Below, one piece after another: positions 1 through 5,460 of a stretch of DNA of 39,026 bases (the first letter of the stretch is position 1; each line of letters starts with the position of its first letter). This stretch comes from Treponema sp. (GTDB lineage: Bacteria; Spirochaetota; Spirochaetia; Treponematales; Treponemataceae), in NCBI GenBank assembly GCA_024690865.1, contig JAILON010000144.1:1-39026 (forward strand), written 5' to 3'. Below the pieces are notes generated by a model. That model was not told the DNA's origin. It was given only the letters and a program-made list of their open reading frames with translations, and did not search any database. The translations under genes were made by a program, and so were the position numbers.

Positions 1-1
1 T

Positions 2-124
2 AATGCTTTTCAAGTTTTGAGCGATGGGGGTGTAATTATCGAACCTATCGGAGAACTTCCATGGAGTAAATGTTGTGCCACCATTATTGATAAATATGGT
101 GTATGCTGGTGGATATCAATTTAA
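2..124 (+). CDS. VOC/PhnB-like protein, C-terminal fragment
   Basis: The frame is open from the window edge to a TAA at 122-124 and gives 40 residues ending DKYGVCWWISI. The pattern of a short strand, E-P-I-G-E, a Trp, and a D-K-[YF]-G-V-x-W ending resembles the C-terminus of PhnB-like proteins of the vicinal-oxygen-chelate (glyoxalase/bleomycin-resistance) superfamily. The 5' part lies outside the window, so metal ligands and substrate cannot be judged. The family call comes from the tail motif only. Whether the gene is intact upstream is unknown. Confidence 0.5.
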   Translation, partial: NAFQVLSDGGVIIEPIGELPWSKCCATIIDKYGVCWWISI

Positions 125-150
125 CTGATTCCGGTTAAAGCAATACAATC

Positions 151-183
151 GGAGGCTCCCTGATGAATGAGACGAAGCGTGCG
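151..183 (+). repeat. 33-bp direct repeat, left copy (duplicated gene start)
   Basis: These 33 bases are identical to 849-881, which carry the ribosome-binding site and first codons (MNETKRA) of the hydrolase gene at 861. Here the copied start reads only about eleven codons (from 163) before a TAG at 193-195, so it is a vestigial gene start. The two copies flank a 665-bp segment that holds the minus-strand exported protein. Confidence 0.85.
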
Positions 184-215
184 TGCGGGGGTGAATAGCC
201 CCGCGCTCTCCGCTG

Positions 216-743
216 CTACAGTTCCTGTTCTGCCATATAGCTTTTCAGGAAGCGCATATGGCAATCCGGCCCGGTCGCCTTGTAGAAGCGTTCGCCGTAT
301 TCTTCTATATACAGGTATTCGCCTTCGACCCGGAATGTCAGGGGGTACCATTCGTTTATCGTATAAAAGATCTTTCCGTCCGCAGAAATGGAATCAAGCT
401 GCATCACTTCCGTGACGCCGGCGCCCTTGAAATACCATTCTCCGTCCCAGTAGGAAACATCGAGCGTTTCGGGACCGAAGTCAACGTAGTCCATTCCCCA
501 GATGGTGTTGCTCAGTTCTAGGTCTCCGACTGACGCGGGCGGGCCGTCCTTTATGTACACGCCTGCAAGCGTTTCCCACGCCTGCTTGTCCAGTTCCGAA
601 GCGAATTCGGACGTGCGGTAGTTGAAATAGAGGCCTGAGTTTTCGAGCACATCGTAGAGGGCCGGTTCACCGTCGTCTGCACATAGCTCCGTGAGGGGCA
701 GTACGGCCACGGCTGCCGCAATAAGCAGGGCTTTTGTCTTCAT
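216..743 (-). CDS. small exported protein, function unknown
   Basis: A 175-residue protein starting MKTKALLIAAAVAVLPL, a clear Sec signal peptide. Likely cleavage is after L-C-A, just before D-D-G-E-P; the Cys there is not in a convincing lipobox. The mature part is acidic and rich in Tyr, Trp and Phe (for example WDGEWYFKG and NEWYPLTFRVEGEYLYIEEYG), suggesting a small beta-sheet lipocalin-like or copper-resistance-like fold, but I do not recognise a family. The start at 743 is chosen because the signal peptide begins there; the open frame continues upstream but only as antisense of the hydrolase. No strong ribosome-binding site is visible. The gene lies wholly inside the segment bounded by the 33-bp direct repeats. 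Confidence 0.7.
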   Translation of the reverse strand: MKTKALLIAAAVAVLPLTELCADDGEPALYDVLENSGLYFNYRTSEFASELDKQAWETLAGVYIKDGPPASVGDLELSNTIWGMDYVDFGPETLDVSYWDGEWYFKGAGVTEVMQLDSISADGKIFYTINEWYPLTFRVEGEYLYIEEYGERFYKATGPDCHMRFLKSYMAEQEL

Positions 744-848
744 ACCAGTATAAATTCCGCTGCAGGGATTTGGTAACAGGATTAGGGTGGCCCGGGGGCG
801 GCCCGGCCAGCCTTGCGGAAAGCCTTCCCGCCGTGCTATAGTAGGGGA

Positions 849-881
849 GGAGGCTCCCTGATGAATGAGACGAAGCGTGCG
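849..881 (+). repeat. 33-bp direct repeat, right copy
   Basis: Identical to 151-183. This copy is functional in context: GGAGG at 849-853, then the ATG at 861 of the hydrolase gene. Confidence 0.85.
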
Positions 882-1517
882 ATAATTTTCCCCGGGTTGG
901 GATACGGCCCCGATCGCCCTCTCTTGTATTACGCGGGAAAGCTCGCACGGGAGGCGGGCTACAGTCTGGTCACGGTGTCGTATGGTGAGCTGCCCCGCGT
1001 GGAGCGTCCCTCGCCGGGAAAGCCGCTCGACACGGGGAAGCTGGAGGAGTGCTTCCGTCTCGCGCTGGAGCGGGCAAAGCAGCAGCTGGCCGGGGTGCTG
1101 GGGGCGTTGTGTGGCGGAAAGCCCGGGCAGGAACAGGGGAAACAGTCGGGCGGAACGGGAACGGACTGCTTCCCCGACATCCTTGTCATCTCCAAGAGCA
1201 TCGGCACGGCGGTGGGGGCGGCATGGGCGGCCTCCCGCGGGCTTTCTCCCCGCCAGCTCCTCTACACGCCGGTGGCGCGGACCTTTGCCTTCCCTCTTGC
1301 CCATTCCGTTGCCTTTCACGGGACGGCTGACCCTTGGATTCAGGTCGGTGACTGCGTGGCCGGATGCAGGAACGCCGGGGTTCCCCTGCACCTGTTCGAG
1401 GGGGCGAACCATTCGCTTGAGGTCGCGGACGTGCAGGAGAGCATACGGCATCTTGCCCGGGCGATGCGGCTGACGGCGGAGTTCATCGATGGACTCACGG
1501 ACGGGGGCAGTGCCTGA
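861..1517 (+). CDS. alpha/beta-hydrolase-fold protein
   Basis: A 218-residue cytoplasmic protein with no signal peptide. An N-terminal strand and turn (IIFPGLGYGPDRPLLYYAGKL) resembles the oxyanion region of small alpha/beta hydrolases. SKSIG near residue 114 is a nucleophile-elbow variant in place of GxSxG. HGTADPW supplies a candidate acid Asp and GANHSL a candidate catalytic His, so a Ser-Asp-His triad is plausible. It resembles the Tex30/KANL3-type or dienelactone-hydrolase-like group; the substrate is unknown. The ATG at 861 sits 7 nt after GGAGGAGG. A Gly/Gln-rich loop (about residues 88-103, GGKPGQEQGKQSGGTG) is probably a surface insertion. A weak promoter candidate is TTGCGG ... TATAGT just upstream. 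Confidence 0.75.
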   Translation: MNETKRAIIFPGLGYGPDRPLLYYAGKLAREAGYSLVTVSYGELPRVERPSPGKPLDTGKLEECFRLALERAKQQLAGVLGALCGGKPGQEQGKQSGGTGTDCFPDILVISKSIGTAVGAAWAASRGLSPRQLLYTPVARTFAFPLAHSVAFHGTADPWIQVGDCVAGCRNAGVPLHLFEGANHSLEVADVQESIRHLARAMRLTAEFIDGLTDGGSA

Positions 1518-1551
1518 GAAGGCTTAGGTCTAACGGAAGCTTACAGGAGGA

Positions 1552-2372
1552 ATGTTTTTACGCGGAAGGGTGCATTTGCAGCAATCATTTTTATGATGAG
1601 TTCGTTCTGCTCCGCGCAGACGGCCTCTGTCTTTGGCGTGGACGCGCAGTCGTTCCTGCGGGACGAGAAGAATATAATACGGTATAACCCGCTGAATGTC
1701 TTTGACAATAACCCGGATACCGTGTTCGCGGTCAACGGAAAATCGTTTGACAACGATGAGCCGTTGGTTCAAATATTCCTTGGCAACAGCATAAGCATAG
1801 ACGAAATACGAATAAAGGCCGGCTATTTTGACAAGAGGTATTTCAAGGCAAATTACCGGATTAAATCCGGCGAGATAGTCCTGTTTGACGTGAAGGGGGA
1901 GCTGGCCAGAAAAGAATTTCGCTTTGCGGATGCCATGTCCGCGCAGTCCGTCATGTTTGGCTCTTCCTCTGAAGTGTGCAAAATCCAGATATATGTCTCG
2001 GAACTGTATGACTGTGAGAAATGGGATGACATAGTGATAAGCGATATAGCGTTCTGCCTTCATGGTTCGGAATATCGCTGTGATTATGGGGCATATGGCA
2101 ATGCGTACGCATCGTACAAGGAAAGGAATGAATATGACGGAAAGGGGCTGCTTATCCACCAGTCAAAGGATTATCCTCCTTTCTGGGGCTACAATTACAG
2201 GAATGCCTATGATTCAGGCGGCAGGCTTCTTTTCTCATGGAGGGACGGCGGTGACGGCCCCGGCGACACGTACGTTCTGTATGATTATACCCTGTCTGCT
2301 TACTTTCGCTTTGCCGTACAGCGGGATAAACAATGTTTTGTTCACTTCATTCATGTGCAGACCTTATCCTAA
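1552..2372 (+). pseudogene. exported discoidin-like protein with apparent start frameshift
   Basis: From 1593 the frame encodes about 259 residues. The N-terminal part of the mature protein (PLNVFDNNPDTVFAVNG, then LGNSISIDEIRIKAGYFDK) looks like a discoidin/F5-8-type or NADase-type glycan-binding domain, a beta-sandwich that usually binds carbohydrate at the cell surface. The best initiation signal is AGGAGG at 1545-1550 followed by the ATG at 1552, but this ATG is in another frame and hits a stop after 14 codons. If the T5 run at 1555-1559 had one more T, translation would read MFFTRKGAFAAIIFMM and SSFCSA, a textbook signal peptide joined to the open frame. So the gene is either frameshifted, misread by one base, or starts at 1593/1596 without a ribosome-binding site and with half a signal peptide. 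The C-terminus after DTYVLYDY looks unrelated to the rest and may also be out of frame. Confidence 0.6.
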
Positions 2373-2441
2373 TCTGCCCTTTACCCTGTGTCAATGCTTT
2401 TATACAAGCCGTCTGTAATCTCGGCCAGCTTCCCCGAACAA

Positions 2442-2513
2442 AGGTCGATGTGGGACTCGAACCCACGTTGACAGGATGAAAACCTGTTGTGCTGACCCTT
2501 GCACTAATCGACC
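2442..2513 (-). tRNA. tRNA-Glu (anticodon TTC)
   Basis: Read on the minus strand, the acceptor arms GGTCGAT and ATCGACC pair over 7 bp. The D-stem is GTGC/GCAC. The anticodon arm is ACAGG - TTTTCAT - CCTGT with TTC at positions 34-36. The T-arm is GTGGG - TTCGAGT - CCCAC. About 71 nt plus a U discriminator; CCA is not encoded. Part of a four-gene minus-strand cluster. The 3' side of the anticodon arm and variable loop shares 14 nt with the CRISPR repeat. Confidence 0.88.
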
Positions 2514-2519
2514 GGAAAA

Positions 2520-2593
2520 GTGGACGTACCAGATTCGAACTGGTGAAATCCTGATCCACAGTCAGGCGCGTTAACCTCTCCGCCAACGACCAC
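2520..2593 (-). tRNA. tRNA-His (anticodon GTG)
   Basis: The minus-strand fold has an 8-bp acceptor with the extra G(-1):C73 pair typical of tRNA-His (GTGGTCGT against ACGTCCAC), with one T-T mismatch. The anticodon arm is CCTGA - CTGTGGA - TCAGG (GTG). The T-arm is ACCAG - TTCGAAT - CTGGT. CCA is not encoded. It lies 6 nt upstream (in transcription order) of tRNA-Glu. Confidence 0.85.
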
Positions 2594-2600
2594 ATAAAGA

Positions 2601-2764
2601 GAATCTGATGGGCCTCGAACCAACGATGCCACTTTTGGAAATGGTCGAAATTCATCTGCGAGGACCACAATTGCACGAAGTGTGATGAGGTCCTCGTGTG
2701 TCAGTGCAAAAGTAACCGACTTTTGCACTGACACAGGTGTCTTAACCATCTTGGCTACAGATTC
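2601..2764 (-). ncRNA. oversized tRNA-like gene with two inserted hairpins
   Basis: The ends look like one tRNA: acceptor strands GAATCTG (5') and CAGATTC (3') pair perfectly, a D-arm-like stretch GCCAAGATGGTTAAGAC follows the 5' strand, and a T-arm-like GTTGG - TTCGAGG - CCCAT (one mismatch) precedes the 3' strand. Between them are about 125 nt in place of an anticodon arm and variable loop. They contain two abutting hairpins: 2697-2735 with perfect 17-bp arms and a 5-nt loop, and 2659-2696 with perfect 8-bp arms. No convincing anticodon can be assigned. It may be a tRNA gene interrupted by a palindromic element, a decayed tRNA, or a stable structured RNA. It sits between genuine tRNA-Trp and tRNA-His genes. 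Confidence 0.55.
2697..2735. repeat. dispersed palindromic element, copy A
   Basis: A perfect inverted repeat: 17-bp arms (2697-2713 and 2719-2735) around the loop AACCG. Its core, AGTGCAAAAGT - AACCG - ACTTTTGCACT, recurs with two base changes at 23604-23630, so this is a repeated element and not a one-off hairpin. Neither copy has a U-run, so neither looks like a terminator. Confidence 0.75.
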
Positions 2765-2766
2765 TA

Positions 2767-2839
2767 CACACGCAGGAGGATTCGAACCTCCGACCGGCAG
2801 TTTTGGAGACTGCTGCTCTGCCAGCTGAGTTATGCGTGT
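2767..2839 (-). tRNA. tRNA-Trp (anticodon CCA)
   Basis: The minus-strand acceptor ACACGCA/TGCGTGT pairs over 7 bp, the D-stem is CTC/GAG-like, and the anticodon arm is GCAGT - CTCCAAA - ACTGC (CCA). The T-arm is GGAGG - TTCGAAT - CCTCC, with discriminator G. CCA is not encoded at the 3' end. First gene of the tRNA cluster in transcription order. Confidence 0.9.
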
Positions 2840-2845
2840 AGGATT

Positions 2846-3133
2846 TCATGCTATAAGGCTTTCCGCCCCCTCACTTCTCTCAAGACTGACCTCGACCTGC
2901 CTCGTTACGAGCAGGGCGTCAACGGTCGTTCCCAGAATCTGGGCGAGCACGACGAGGTTGTCGATGATGGGCATGTTCTTGCCCGTGAACCAGTTGTAGA
3001 TGGTCTGGACGTAGGGAAAGCCCATGATTGCCTGGAGCTCGCGGGCGGAAATACCCCGCTGCCCCATCAGTGTCTTGATTTTCCTGCCCGTGGCCGTCAT
3101 GTCGATCACGGGCTTAAAGTATGTGGTCCTCAC
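2846..3133 (-). CDS. XRE-family helix-turn-helix regulator
   Basis: A 95-residue cytoplasmic DNA-binding protein. A single Cro/CI-type HTH spans about residues 12-70 (GRKIKTLMGQRGISARELQ, then the recognition segment FPYVQTIYNWFTGKNMP and the helix DNLVVLAQILGTTVDALL). The GTG at 3133 is chosen because AGGAG lies 8 nt upstream; the ATGs further up have no such site. The gene starts 44 nt after the stop of the 49-residue Cys-rich ORF on the same strand, so the two are probably one transcript, and it ends next to the tRNA-Trp gene. There is no sensor domain, so any ligand or partner must be a separate molecule. The target is unknown. Confidence 0.8.
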   Translation of the reverse strand: MRTTYFKPVIDMTATGRKIKTLMGQRGISARELQAIMGFPYVQTIYNWFTGKNMPIIDNLVVLAQILGTTVDALLVTRQVEVSLERSEGAESLIA

Positions 3134-3177
3134 GTTGAAAGCTCCTCTCATTATGGAACCCAACGCCGTATGGAAGT

Positions 3178-3327
3178 TTACGCCCGGGCTCCGCTCGCAG
3201 AATCAATGGCGCATCCGCGCCAACACTCACACCAGCAACAGGGATGTTCGTGGACATGGCATTCCTGCCAGGAACAGCGTTCTTCATGCGCGAGAAAAGC
3301 GGAAAACGTTCGGTTCATGTCGGTCAT
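3178..3327 (-). CDS. 49-aa Cys/His-rich small protein
   Basis: A short gene with a strong initiation signal: AAGGAGG, 7 nt, then the ATG at 3327, ending in TAA at 3178. The 49-residue product begins MTDMNRTFSAFLAHEERC. It then has a cluster of seven cysteines and three histidines in the pattern C-x4-C-H-x-H-x-H-x-C-C-x-C-x-C-x3-C, with three Trp among them. That density suggests binding of zinc, copper or an iron-sulfur cluster, or a disulfide-rich fold. No signal peptide is visible. It precedes the XRE regulator by 44 nt on the same strand. I recognise no family. Coding is supported by the ribosome-binding site and composition only. Confidence 0.55.
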   Translation of the reverse strand: MTDMNRTFSAFLAHEERCSWQECHVHEHPCCWCECWRGCAIDSASGARA

Positions 3328-3506
3328 CCCTGATCCTCCTTGCTGGTATAAGCCTGCACAAGCGGGCTTTCGCGTCGCCCCGACGCTTTATAATCATACT
3401 CTATCACAAATCGCGGGTCGTGTCATTAAAGGCGTTCTTTAATTGGCAGATTTCTGCGAACAAGGCATCCTGCCTCCTGTGCAGGTTGTTTTCAATCGGC
3501 CGATTT

Positions 3507-4133
3507 CTACTTTCCCACGACGGCAACGAGTTGTACGATTGTAAGGGCGCTCGTGAGGCCGGCGGTGTCTTTGTGGAGAAGTCCATCCGAACCATCCGGC
3601 GAACCTGTGCCGGAGAATGCAAGGCGGATTTCACCGCTTGCAGTATTGAAGCCTGCCGGAATGACCGCCTCGTAAATGACGGACGGCTGCCCGTTCACGC
3701 CGGAATTCTTCTTCGTATAAAAAGCATTGTAGTCAAAGCTCGTGTTGAACTCAGCCCGTATTACATACGCTCTGTCATCCAGCTCTGCATCGAAAACAAT
3801 TCCGCCTTTCGGGGTTGCGCCTGTAACCGCGTCCAGCTCCAAATCTGGTGAAGCCTTTTTTGAAGGATCAAACTGTGAGGCGTGGTACCAGACCGGAAGC
3901 GATTCCGGGCGGCCTTCTTTCGGGCCCATAATCCAGCTTTTGTGGCTGGCTCGCTCTGTCACATAAAGCGTCCTGATATAATTTCCGTCGGTATCCTCAA
4001 GCCATATTGCTACTTGGGGTGTCCGTTTCTGCTTCCAGTTTTCACCGGCCCCAACGGAAATGGTGATGCCTTTTGCGCACGCCACGCCAAGGCACAGCAT
4101 CATAAGCGCAATCGCTGCTACAACTCTTTTCAT
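3507..4133 (-). CDS. exported DUF2271-like protein
   Basis: A 208-residue protein with the signal peptide MKRVVAAIALMMLCLGVACA, probably cleaved after ACA. The mature part has QVAIWLEDTDGNYIRTLYVTE followed by W-x-M and LPVWYHAS, the layout of DUF2271 (uncharacterised secreted domain, often beside flavin or FMN-linked periplasmic proteins). GGAGG 6 nt before the ATG lies inside the end of the flavodoxin-like gene, whose stop is at 4137, so the two are translationally close. Third gene of the TetR operon. Function is unknown; a periplasmic partner of the upstream reductase is only a guess. Family assignment is moderate. Confidence 0.65.
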   Translation of the reverse strand: MKRVVAAIALMMLCLGVACAKGITISVGAGENWKQKRTPQVAIWLEDTDGNYIRTLYVTERASHKSWIMGPKEGRPESLPVWYHASQFDPSKKASPDLELDAVTGATPKGGIVFDAELDDRAYVIRAEFNTSFDYNAFYTKKNSGVNGQPSVIYEAVIPAGFNTASGEIRLAFSGTGSPDGSDGLLHKDTAGLTSALTIVQLVAVVGK

Positions 4134-4136
4134 ATA

Positions 4137-4661
4137 TTACCTCCGCTTTGTATTTGAAAGGTTTGTTTTTCTGATTACCTTGAAGCCTGATGATTTCAAA
4201 ACTTCCCTTACGGCCCTGACTGCCCCGCCCGACTGCCCGCAGATATAGTTGAAGGGAAATGGTGTCGTGCAGCTGGTCACAATGGCTGCCTTCTTTCCTT
4301 TATGAAGGGGAATCGGGATGCCATGCTTTGATTCTCCCATCATGACTCCAACAAGGCGGTCGAAGAGGCATTTGAGCTTGCCGTTCATGTTGCCCCAGTA
4401 AACCGGAGTTCCAACTACAAGCATGTCGCATTCTTTGATTTCCTTTTCGATTTTATGCGCATCGTCTTCCGGCAATACGCAGCTGCCTTTTGAGCGGCAT
4501 GCCATGCATCCGTGGCAGAAATCAAAGTTCAGGTCAGAGACGTTCTCCCAGAGAATTTCTGCGGACGGGTTTTTCTTGAGCAGCCTGTCGCCTTCTTTTT
4601 TAAGCAGGCCCGCCACATTCCCGCTTTTCCTCGGGCTTCCCTGTAGTACAAGGATTTTCAT
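4137..4661 (-). CDS. flavodoxin-like NAD(P)H-dependent FMN reductase
   Basis: A 174-residue cytoplasmic flavoprotein of the NADPH-dependent FMN reductase/iron-sulfur flavoprotein group. The phosphate-binding loop is at residues 6-14 (LQGSPRKSG). The segment CHGCMACRSKGSC (about residues 50-62) has four Cys, and the D-M-L-V-V-G-T-P-V-Y-W-G-N-M motif contacts the flavin. The Cys spacing (C-x2-C-x2-C-x4-C) resembles iron-sulfur flavoproteins that bind a cluster, but a cluster is not proven. It starts in an ATGA overlap with the TetR gene and is followed after 3 nt by the DUF2271-like gene. Electron acceptor unknown; the TetR context suggests induction by a toxic or redox-active compound. Confidence 0.78.
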   Translation of the reverse strand: MKILVLQGSPRKSGNVAGLLKKEGDRLLKKNPSAEILWENVSDLNFDFCHGCMACRSKGSCVLPEDDAHKIEKEIKECDMLVVGTPVYWGNMNGKLKCLFDRLVGVMMGESKHGIPIPLHKGKKAAIVTSCTTPFPFNYICGQSGGAVRAVREVLKSSGFKVIRKTNLSNTKRR

Positions 4662-5260
4662 TTCTCATCCTCCTGGAAAACTGAGTTGCACCACAGTTTG
4701 GTGAAACGGTCGGTGTATGCTTTTCCGCAATCCCAATATTCGGCTTCGCATTTTCTCAGCAATACGGATTCGATGCAGCCCCAAAGTCCTGAAACGAGGA
4801 TGCTTACATCAAAACGAGGGTCCGAAGATTTTGCCAGTCCCTGCTTTATTGCTTCCCGAAGCAGCTTTTCGCCCGTTCTGTTGCAGACATAAAACTCTTC
4901 CATCTGTTCCGGCGTGATACCTTCTGCCGATTTGATTCCCTGCATGACAAGAAGGCATCTCCTGGGATTTTCGAAACACCAGTCGCGATAGGCAACTGCT
5001 GCGTTCTTAATCTGTGTCTTGATGGATTTTCCACGGGCAGCATTTTCTTTGATTCTTTCATTCAGCTGATTCAGGCAGTCCAGAGAAAGTGATTGGAAAA
5101 GTCTGTCTTTATCTTTGAAATAATGATAAATATTCGTCGCCGTGATGTTGCATTCGGAGGCGATGTCGCGCATTCCAATCTGTTCGGGTTCTTTTTCCAT
5201 AAGCAGTTTGAGCGCGGCTTCTTTTATCTGGTTGATAAGCTCTGGATTCGGATTTCTCAT
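4658..5260 (-). CDS. TetR-family regulator
   Basis: A 200-residue repressor-type protein. The N-terminal HTH (residues about 8-55) has the TetR hallmarks: IKEAALKLLMEKEPEQIGMRDIA, then CNITATNIYHYFKDKDRLF. The all-helical C-terminal ligand and dimerisation domain follows (YRDWCFENPRRCLLVM typical). The start at 5260 gives MRNPNPELINQ and has GAAAGGGA just upstream; longer in-frame extensions run into the promoter. Leader of a three-gene operon with the reductase and DUF2271-like protein, probably autoregulated through the palindrome at 5279-5289. Ligand unknown. Confidence 0.85.
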   Translation of the reverse strand: MRNPNPELINQIKEAALKLLMEKEPEQIGMRDIASECNITATNIYHYFKDKDRLFQSLSLDCLNQLNERIKENAARGKSIKTQIKNAAVAYRDWCFENPRRCLLVMQGIKSAEGITPEQMEEFYVCNRTGEKLLREAIKQGLAKSSDPRFDVSILVSGLWGCIESVLLRKCEAEYWDCGKAYTDRFTKLWCNSVFQEDEK

Positions 5261-5278
5261 CGTGTCCCTTTCAAAATA

Positions 5279-5289
5279 TAACAATGTTA
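5279..5289. promoter_or_regulatory. candidate TetR operator
   Basis: TAACA-A-TGTTA is a perfect 5-bp inverted repeat about 20 bp ahead of the TetR start, in an A+T-rich patch. On the minus strand TTGACA (5309-5314) and TATAAT-like sequences lie just upstream. Placement fits autorepression, but this is one short palindrome. Confidence 0.35.
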
Positions 5290-5314
5290 AACTAACGCAA
5301 TTATATAATAGTGT

Positions 5315-5333
5315 CAAGCGCTGGCTGTGGTGT
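5315..5333. repeat. 19-bp direct repeat, copy 1
   Basis: These 19 bases (CAAGCGCTGGCTGTGGTGT) recur at 5389-5407, 74 bp downstream, in the intergenic region between the TetR operon and the cyclase. Confidence 0.7.
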
Positions 5334-5388
5334 TTGTTCGGTTCCGTTGGCGGCATAGCTTTTTTCCCTCAACACGCCCTGTTGCTTC

Positions 5389-5407
5389 CAAGCGCTGGCT
5401 GTGGTGT
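5389..5407. repeat. 19-bp direct repeat, copy 2
   Basis: Exact copy of 5315-5333. It is 54 bp upstream of the cyclase start and may contribute to its promoter region or mark a small duplication or deletion junction. Confidence 0.7.
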
Positions 5408-5460
5408 CCCGCCGTCGCAGTGTTGCCAAAAAGGGCGCATTCCAGTACACTGGGGCTGTA

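Noticed and set aside
216-1451. A single 411-residue minus-strand protein spanning the exported gene and the hydrolase antisense
   Set aside because: Only the last 175 residues begin with a signal peptide; the upstream part is antisense to the hydrolase, which has its own strong start.
1-5300. Prophage or transposon in the accessory stretch with tRNAs
   Set aside because: No integrase, transposase, terminase or structural gene is visible; the tRNAs are standard enough to be chromosomal.
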